Assembly (NCBI GenBank): GCA_019752115.1
Contig: JAIEMN010000016.1
Coordinates: forward strand, 1-64,000
From: Gemmatimonadaceae bacterium
GTDB lineage: Bacteria > Gemmatimonadota > Gemmatimonadetes > Gemmatimonadales > Gemmatimonadaceae
Direction: 5' to 3'
Length of the DNA stretch: 64,000 nt
Under the pieces are notes generated by a model. It ran no database searches. It was given only the letters and a program-made list of their open reading frames with translations, and was not told where the DNA came from. Of the stretch, positions 59,200 through 64,000 are shown in pieces. Position 1 is the stretch's first letter. Every line of letters begins with the position of its first letter. The translations under genes and the position numbers were made by a program.

Positions 59200-59787
59200 A
59201 TGGCCAAGGAAGAAGCCAAACCCGCCGAGCAGCCCGCAGAAGGGGCAGCCCCGGCCAAACCCAAGCTCCCCATCCTCATCGGCATGGTGGCCGTTGGCCT
59301 CGCCGTGGGCGGGGGCACCGGCGCGGCCCTTCTGGGTCCCATGGTCGCCAAGAAGATGGGGAAGGTCCCGCCCGCCGCTGAGGCGTCGAAGGGCGGTGAA
59401 GGCGAGAAGGCGGCGGCCGGCGAGCATGCCGCTCCCGCGGAAGGCGAAAAGCCGGCCGAAGGGGGCAAGGAAGGCGCGGGAGCCGAAGCACCGGTTCTCA
59501 TGCTCGACAACCTCGTGCTCAATCCCGCCAACAGCGGGGGCAGTCGCTTCCTCCTCCTGACGGTCGCGCTCGAAGTGAGCAGCGCCACCACCATGGAAGA
59601 CTTCAAGAAGCGCGACGCCGAGTTGCGCGACATCATCCTGACCGCGCTGGGCACGAAGACGGTGGAGCAGCTCACCGACATCACCATGCGCGAGAAGTTC
59701 AAGTCCGAAATTTCCGCGGCCGTGGAATCCCGCTTCGGCAAGAAGACGGTGAAGCGGCTGTATTTCCCCCAGTTCGTCGTCCAGTAA
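59200..59787 (+). CDS. fliL: flagellar basal-body-associated protein FliL
   Basis: FliL surrounds the stator and supports motor output. The 195-residue protein has one membrane helix (about 23-45) near the N-terminus, a long Ala/Glu/Lys-rich linker (50-95), and the periplasmic stomatin-like domain (LDNLVLNPANSGGSRFLLLTVALEVSS, then KKRDAELRDIILTALGTKTVEQL and KRLYFPQFVVQ). Length is normal apart from the linker. It heads fliL-fliM-fliN-fliOP. Confidence 0.93.
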   Translation: MAKEEAKPAEQPAEGAAPAKPKLPILIGMVAVGLAVGGGTGAALLGPMVAKKMGKVPPAAEASKGGEGEKAAAGEHAAPAEGEKPAEGGKEGAGAEAPVLMLDNLVLNPANSGGSRFLLLTVALEVSSATTMEDFKKRDAELRDIILTALGTKTVEQLTDITMREKFKSEISAAVESRFGKKTVKRLYFPQFVVQ

Positions 59788-59793
59788 CTCACG

Positions 59794-60792
59794 ATGAGCT
59801 CGGAAACGCTTAGCCAGACCGATATCGATCGCCTGCTTGGCGGCGGCCCGCGTGGCGGGTCGGCGGCCAACCGGCCGGCGGTCGATGTGCAGGTCTACGA
59901 CTTCCGTCGCCCGCATCGCGTCTCCAAGGAGCGCCTGCGCACGCTGGAAGCCATGTACGAGCGCATGGTCAAGGCGCTTGAGGCGTGGCTCATCTCGCGC
60001 GTCCGCGGGCAGATCGAAGTGCGGCTGCAAAGTGTCGAGCAGTTCTCGTTCGGCGAGTTCACGCTCTCGCTGCCGATGCCCTGCTCTTCCTTCATCTTCG
60101 ACATTCAGGGCACGGGGCAGAAGGGCGTCATCGACGTCGGCCCCGAACTCAGCACCTACATCGTCGATCGCTTCTTCGGTGGCGAAGGATCGGGGAGCCC
60201 GCTCACCCGCGCCCTCACGCCGATCGAGCGCATGGCGGTCCGCAACGTGGCCGACAAGGTGACGTCGCTGCTCCAGGAGATCTGGCAGGACCACGTCCCG
60301 ATGGAGCTCAACATCACGGGCTTCGAGTCGTCGCCGGAAATTCTGCAGGTGGTGAACCGCGAAGATCCGGTGCTCGTCGCCAACGTCGAGTTCAGCACCG
60401 GCAACGTGAGCAGCCTTCTGCTCATCTGCCTGCCCTTCTCGGTGCTCGACAAGTTCTTCACGTCGAGTGGCCAGCAGCGCCTGGCGCTTCTCGCCACCAA
60501 CGAACAGGAACGCGAGATCACGCGGCAGCGCAGCGAAGCCGCGTTGCGCGCGACCAAGGTGCCCCTCGTGGCGCGCCTCCCCGACTTTCAGCTCTCGATG
60601 CGCGAACTCTCGCAGGTCACCGAGGGCACCATCATTCCCACGGGGATCCCCCGTGATGCGCGCGTGATCGTGCGCGCGGGCACGCAGGAACGCTTCATCG
60701 GTCACGCAGGACGCGTGAACGGCAACCTTGCGGTGCGCATCGCCGATGCGGTGCACGCCGCCGCTCCCTCCGACTCCCGGACCACTTCATGA
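59794..60792 (+). CDS. fliM: flagellar motor switch protein FliM
   Basis: FliM is the C-ring switch protein that binds CheY-P. The 332-residue protein keeps the N-terminal CheY-binding peptide (LSQTDIDRLLGG, residues 5-16), the CheC-like middle domain (ISRVRGQIEVRLQSVEQFSFGEF and VLLICLPFSVLDKFF) and a FliN-like C-terminus (VPLVARLPDFQLSMRELSQVTEGTII). This links it directly to the CheY at 20435-20806. Its stop overlaps the fliN start (ATGA). Confidence 0.95.
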   Translation: MSSETLSQTDIDRLLGGGPRGGSAANRPAVDVQVYDFRRPHRVSKERLRTLEAMYERMVKALEAWLISRVRGQIEVRLQSVEQFSFGEFTLSLPMPCSSFIFDIQGTGQKGVIDVGPELSTYIVDRFFGGEGSGSPLTRALTPIERMAVRNVADKVTSLLQEIWQDHVPMELNITGFESSPEILQVVNREDPVLVANVEFSTGNVSSLLLICLPFSVLDKFFTSSGQQRLALLATNEQEREITRQRSEAALRATKVPLVARLPDFQLSMRELSQVTEGTIIPTGIPRDARVIVRAGTQERFIGHAGRVNGNLAVRIADAVHAAAPSDSRTTS

Positions 60793-61214
60793 ATCCCGCC
60801 GAGATTGATGCCCTGGTGGCAAGTGCCCAGGCGGCCAAGGCGGCCGGTCAGCCGCTTTCCTCGCTGATGGACGAACAGGCCGCCGCGGCCCCTGCCGCGC
60901 GCGCGCCGCAGCTCACCGACTTCGAGCAGACGATGCTCGGCACGACCGAAGTGCCGATCGGCATGCTCCTCGATCTGACGCTGCCGGTGTCGATCGAACT
61001 GGGCCGCACCAGCATGACCGTGCAGGAGATCCTGCGCCTCGGTCGTGGCTCGGTGATCCAGCTCGACCGCCTCGCCGGTGAGCCGATCGACATCTACGTC
61101 GGCGACCGTCGCTTTGCCGAAGGCGAAGTGGTGGTGCTCGGCGAGCATTTCGGGGTGCGTATCACGCGCGTGCTGGCCAATCCGGCCGCCGCGGCGAACG
61201 CGAACGCCGCCTGA
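60789..61214 (+). CDS. fliN: flagellar motor switch protein FliN
   Basis: FliN forms the bottom of the C-ring. The 141-residue protein has an Ala-rich start and the SpoA domain (PIGMLLDLTLPVSIELGRTSMTVQEILRLGRGSVIQLDRLAGEPIDIYVGDR). No CheC-like extension is present, so it is the plain FliN form and not FliY. The start overlaps the fliM stop. Confidence 0.94.
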   Translation: MNPAEIDALVASAQAAKAAGQPLSSLMDEQAAAAPAARAPQLTDFEQTMLGTTEVPIGMLLDLTLPVSIELGRTSMTVQEILRLGRGSVIQLDRLAGEPIDIYVGDRRFAEGEVVVLGEHFGVRITRVLANPAAAANANAA

Positions 61215-61234
61215 TCCCACATCGGTAGCTCTGC

Positions 61235-62953
61235 ATGTTCATCGCCGGTCTCAGCGTCGTCGCTTCACTCGCCTTCGTGCTTGGCTTGGGTGCCCTGTGT
61301 GTCTGGGCGCTCAAGAAGTGGGGCACGGGTGCCATGAAGGGAAAGCAGCGCGTGGCCGTCGAAGTCGTGCAGCGGGTCACGCTCGGCCCCAAGACCGGCC
61401 TGGCCGTCGTGCGGGTGGGCGAAAAGGTGATGGCCCTCAGTGTCGGTGAAGGCGGCGTGCGGGCGCTCTTCGAACTCGACGAAGCGGACCGGCAGCACGT
61501 GCTGGCGACCAGCCCCGTGGCGCTGTCCCATGTATCGAGCGCCGAAGCCACCAAGGCGATCGCCCTGCTGACGCCGCCCGCCGTCCCGCAGGACGCCGTC
61601 ACCGCCCTCGGCACCAAGATCGGCACGGCCATCGGCACGAAGTTCGGCGGTCTCCTCAATCAGGCACTGCGCACCCCCGAAACCCCGCAGTCCCAGCTTC
61701 CGCAGTCCCAGCTTCCGCAGTACGGGCTTCCGCAGTCCCCGCTTCCGCCGGTCCACGCCGAAGTCCCCGCCTTCCTGACCCGCCCCCAGGACAGCAAAGA
61801 CGACCGCGCCTTCCACAACCTCCTGAACATCTCTCTGAGCGGCGCGACCCGCATCGCGAGTGTCCTCGCCCTGCTCGCCGTCGCGAGCGCTGGCACGCTG
61901 CACGCCCAGGCCGCGGACACCACCAAGAAGGTCGATCCCACCGCCGCGATGGCCGCCGACATCACCAAGTCGGTGCTGCAGAGTGCGGCGCAGATCGTGA
62001 TCCCCAAGACCGCGGACGCGCCGCCGGTCGTGGCGCCGAAGGGCGTCGCGGCGCCCCTGCGCGCACCGATCAAGGCACCGGCGCTGCCGCTGCCGGCCAC
62101 ACAGAAGGCCACCCTCGCGCCCAAGCCGGGCAACGGCGCCGCACTCACGCCGCAAGCCGCGGCGACGACGCGACCGACCAACGAGATGCAGCTCACGCCG
62201 GCGCGTGAGCCGAACAACACGGCTCAGGGCGCCCAGCCGGCGCCCATCGCCGCCGATGATGCCATCATGCGCATGATGCCGCAGATGGACGTGAAGCTTG
62301 GCGGCGACGGCAAGACTGAAGGGCTGCGCCTGAACGGCACCGTGGGCATCGTGGTGATGATGGGGCTCCTGACGCTCCTCCCCACGCTGCTGCTGATGAT
62401 GACCGGGTTTACCCGCATCCTCATCGTGCTGCAGCTCCTCAAGCAGGCCATGGGCACGCAGAGCGCGCCGCCGGCGCAGTTGCTGGCCGGCATGGCGTTG
62501 CTCCTCACCGCCTTCGTGATGGGCCCCACGCTCAGCGAAGTAAATCAGAAGGCCGTGACGCCGTGGCTCGACGGCAAGATGACCCAGGTGGACATGCTCA
62601 AGACCGGCGTGCAGCCGTTCCGCACGTTCATGCTCAAGCAGACCCGCGAGAGCGACCTCAAGACGTTCGTCGAAATGAGCCGCCTGCCGCGCCCCGCCAC
62701 CGTGGACGATGTACCGCTGCACGTGCTCATGAGCGCGTTCGTCGCCAGTGAGCTCCGCACCGCCTTCCAGATCGGTTTTGCGATCTACCTGCCGTTCATC
62801 ATTATCGATGCGGTGGTGGCCAGCGTCTTGATGAGTATGGGCATGATCATGTTGCCACCCGCCATGATCTCCTTGCCCTTCAAACTATTGCTCTTCGTCC
62901 TCGTGGACGGATGGAGCCTCACCATTTCGTCCCTGGTGCAGAGCTTCAAGTAG
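61235..62953 (+). CDS. fliP: FliO-FliP fusion protein of the flagellar export gate
   Basis: FliP builds the export channel and FliO helps it assemble; here both are in one 572-residue frame. Residues 1-90 are FliO-like (membrane helix about 5-25, then KGKQRVAVEVVQRVTLGPKTGLAVVRVGEKVMALSVGEGG). A linker with four LPQxx repeats follows. Residues 204-226 look like a signal peptide (IASVLALLAVASAG then HAQA). The FliP core is about 366-572 (MTGFTRILIVLQLLKQAMGTQSAPP and PFIIIDAVVASVLMSMGMIMLPP). The frame is unbroken and no in-frame ATG lies near residue 200, so this looks like a true fusion. No separate fliO is present, and fliQ and fliR are not seen. Confidence 0.88.
   Translation: MFIAGLSVVASLAFVLGLGALCVWALKKWGTGAMKGKQRVAVEVVQRVTLGPKTGLAVVRVGEKVMALSVGEGGVRALFELDEADRQHVLATSPVALSHVSSAEATKAIALLTPPAVPQDAVTALGTKIGTAIGTKFGGLLNQALRTPETPQSQLPQSQLPQYGLPQSPLPPVHAEVPAFLTRPQDSKDDRAFHNLLNISLSGATRIASVLALLAVASAGTLHAQAADTTKKVDPTAAMAADITKSVLQSAAQIVIPKTADAPPVVAPKGVAAPLRAPIKAPALPLPATQKATLAPKPGNGAALTPQAAATTRPTNEMQLTPAREPNNTAQGAQPAPIAADDAIMRMMPQMDVKLGGDGKTEGLRLNGTVGIVVMMGLLTLLPTLLLMMTGFTRILIVLQLLKQAMGTQSAPPAQLLAGMALLLTAFVMGPTLSEVNQKAVTPWLDGKMTQVDMLKTGVQPFRTFMLKQTRESDLKTFVEMSRLPRPATVDDVPLHVLMSAFVASELRTAFQIGFAIYLPFIIIDAVVASVLMSMGMIMLPPAMISLPFKLLLFVLVDGWSLTISSLVQSFK
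61685..61744 (+). repeat. four in-frame 15-bp repeats in the FliO-FliP linker
   Basis: Units CCGCAGTCCCAGCTT, the same again, CCGCAGTACGGGCTT and CCGCAGTCCCCGCTT are tandem in frame and encode PQSQL-type repeats (residues 151-170). They form a flexible spacer and can slip in length between strains. Confidence 0.9.
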
Positions 62954-62970
62954 CGCGCAGGTCGGCGAGA

Positions 62971-62990
62971 CCCTGACAATCGTGTCGGGG
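62971..62990 (+). terminator. hairpin after fliO-fliP
   Basis: CCCTGACA (62971-62978) pairs with TGTCGGGG (62983-62990), one wobble, around ATCG. There is no T-run. It follows the stop by 17 bases and may end or protect the fliL operon transcript. Confidence 0.45.
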
Positions 62991-63048
62991 ACCCATGTAT
63001 TCCGATCTGGTTGTAGGAATTATTTGTCGGTCATCTTTGTCCAAATGC

Positions 63049-63075
63049 TAAAGCTCACCATGCTTGTGTCGAAAT
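63049..63075 (+). promoter_or_regulatory. possible sigma-28-type promoter before the second cheA
   Basis: TAAA (63049-63052), 15 bases and GTCGAAAT (63068-63075) resemble the flagellar sigma-28 pattern with two changes in the -10. The region is A+T-rich relative to the genes. The second cheA starts 63 bases downstream. Confidence 0.35.
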
Positions 63076-63138
63076 AGTAGACATCGAGGGGCGACGTAGC
63101 TCCCCACCGAACGCACTACGCATCGGAGTGGGCGCACT

Positions 63139-64000
63139 ATGGTGGCCCCGGGTGAGAGCAACGAGATCCTCAACGAGTTCCTCGTGGAGTCATACGAGGG
63201 GCTCGACCAGCTCGACCGCGACATTCTCGCGTTGGAGCAGTACGGCGGCAATGCCGACATCATCGGCCGTGTCTTTCGGTGTATTCACACCATCAAGGGC
63301 ACCTGCGGCTTCCTCGGCTTCGGCACGCTCGAAGCCGTGGCCCATGTCGGCGAGAACCTGCTGTCGCGCGTTCGCGACGGCTCCATCCCCGTCACGCCGC
63401 AGCTCACGTCGGCGCTCTTACGGCTCAACGATGCCGTACGTGGCATGCTCGAGCACATCGAGGAGAGCGGTGACGAAGGCGCCGGCGACTACTCCGCGCT
63501 GATCGATACACTCGCGACGCTGACTGACGCACCGTCCGATGCACCGTCTGACGCACCGTCTGGCGCACCGTCTGGCGCACCGTCCGACGCCGCGGCATCG
63601 GCCGCGCCGGCCGACAACCTCCCGCCGAGCGTCACCGAGACCCCGATCACGCCGATCCCGGGCGCGATCCCACGGCTCGGCGAGATCCTCATTCAGCAGG
63701 GCATGGTACATCCCGCCGATGTCACCGCCGCCGTGCAGGAGCAGGCACAGGGCGTGACTGCGCGCGTCGGGGAGATTCTCGTGGCACGCGGCAGCACCAG
63801 CGCCGCGGCCGTGAAGGAGGCGCTGGATGTCCAGCAGGAAGCACGGGCCGGTCATGTGAGCGACGGCAGCATCCGCGTGGATGTCGCGCTGCTCGATCGC
63901 CTGATGAATCTCGTGGGTGAGCTCGTCCTGGCCCGCAATCAGATCATCCAGTCGAGCGCCACGCGCGCCGACAATACGCTGCTCGGAACGACGCAGCGTC
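63139..64000 (+). CDS. cheA: second CheA-type chemotaxis kinase (3' end outside window)
   Basis: These are the first 287 residues of a second CheA. The HPt domain opens the protein with His50 (IHTIKGTCGFLG), unlike the first CheA, which has about 195 residues before it. Then come DAPS repeats (residues 130-149), two copies of an MshEN-like motif (RLGEILIQQGMVHPADVTAA and RVGEILVARGSTSAAAVKEA, about 175-230), and the start of the dimerisation domain (VDVALLDRLMNLVGELVLARNQI). ATP and CheW domains should follow. The frame stays open to the window end. Confidence 0.9.
   Translation, partial: MVAPGESNEILNEFLVESYEGLDQLDRDILALEQYGGNADIIGRVFRCIHTIKGTCGFLGFGTLEAVAHVGENLLSRVRDGSIPVTPQLTSALLRLNDAVRGMLEHIEESGDEGAGDYSALIDTLATLTDAPSDAPSDAPSGAPSGAPSDAAASAAPADNLPPSVTETPITPIPGAIPRLGEILIQQGMVHPADVTAAVQEQAQGVTARVGEILVARGSTSAAAVKEALDVQQEARAGHVSDGSIRVDVALLDRLMNLVGELVLARNQIIQSSATRADNTLLGTTQR
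63526..63585 (+). repeat. five in-frame 12-bp repeats in the second cheA
   Basis: Five tandem units of the GACGCACCGTCC type, one or two changes each, encode DAPS, DAPS, DAPS, GAPS, GAPS between the HPt domain and the MshEN-like module. They are a flexible linker and may vary in number. Confidence 0.9.

Overview
The window is GC-rich, gene-dense bacterial DNA. It comes from a flagellated, chemotactic, probably diderm bacterium: there is an HlyD-type periplasmic adaptor, there are lipoproteins, and motility is complete with hook and rod parts. Gene content and the style of the intergenic palindromes fit Gemmatimonadota best. That placement is an inference from gene content, not a database result.

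Layout. 1-7,976 holds housekeeping genes: an edge-truncated efflux adaptor, a secreted copper amine oxidase, a sufE-plsC-epimerase-DapA-like run, and an SPFH protein with a small zinc-ribbon partner. 7,977-13,185 (mostly minus strand) holds a TIGR01777 epimerase, alkA, a small histidine kinase and three exported proteins of unknown function. 13,374-25,421 (minus strand) is a chemotaxis and filament block. In transcription order it is fliC, fliD, fliS, two flgN-like/unknown genes, flgM, cheY, cheZ, cheA, cheW, cheR, cheD, a second cheY, cheX and cheB. 25,607-43,066 is a sugar island: two TPR glycosyltransferases, five other glycosyltransferases, two asparagine-synthetase-type amidotransferases, a FemAB/GNAT-type acyltransferase and an N-formyltransferase. 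43,089-44,506 holds flgL and fliW. 44,737-46,197 is a sigma-54 response regulator. 46,642-58,973 is a rod/basal-body/hook operon (flgB, flgC, unknown, fliE, fliF, fliG, fliH, fliI, fliJ, motE, fliK, flgD, flgE). 59,200-62,953 holds fliL, fliM, fliN and a fused fliO-fliP. A second cheA begins at 63,139 and runs off the window.

How the parts fit. Two alternative-sigma-factor signatures recur. Sigma-54-type GG-N10-GC promoters precede flgB and fliL, in step with the sigma-54 activator gene just upstream of flgB. Sigma-28-type promoters (TAAA, 15-16 nt, then GCCGATAC or a close variant) precede cheW, cheA, flgM and flgL, with weaker ones before fliC, fliS and the second cheA. This is the classical order: sigma-54 for hook and basal body, sigma-28 for filament and chemotaxis, with FlgM between them. 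The sugar island lies between flagellin and flgL; one TPR glycosyltransferase is the third gene of the flgL-fliW operon and the other is divergent from fliC. I therefore infer that the island glycosylates flagellin.

Most notable points are a FliK with a complete M15-type peptidoglycan peptidase motif set in its middle, a FliO-FliP fusion that keeps an internal signal-peptide-like segment, the flagella-linked glycosylation island with amide- and formyl-tailoring enzymes, a candidate sigma-28-driven structured RNA at about 46,357-46,477, and a nested palindrome built from 13-bp-phased CGTATACG units at 13,204-13,370.
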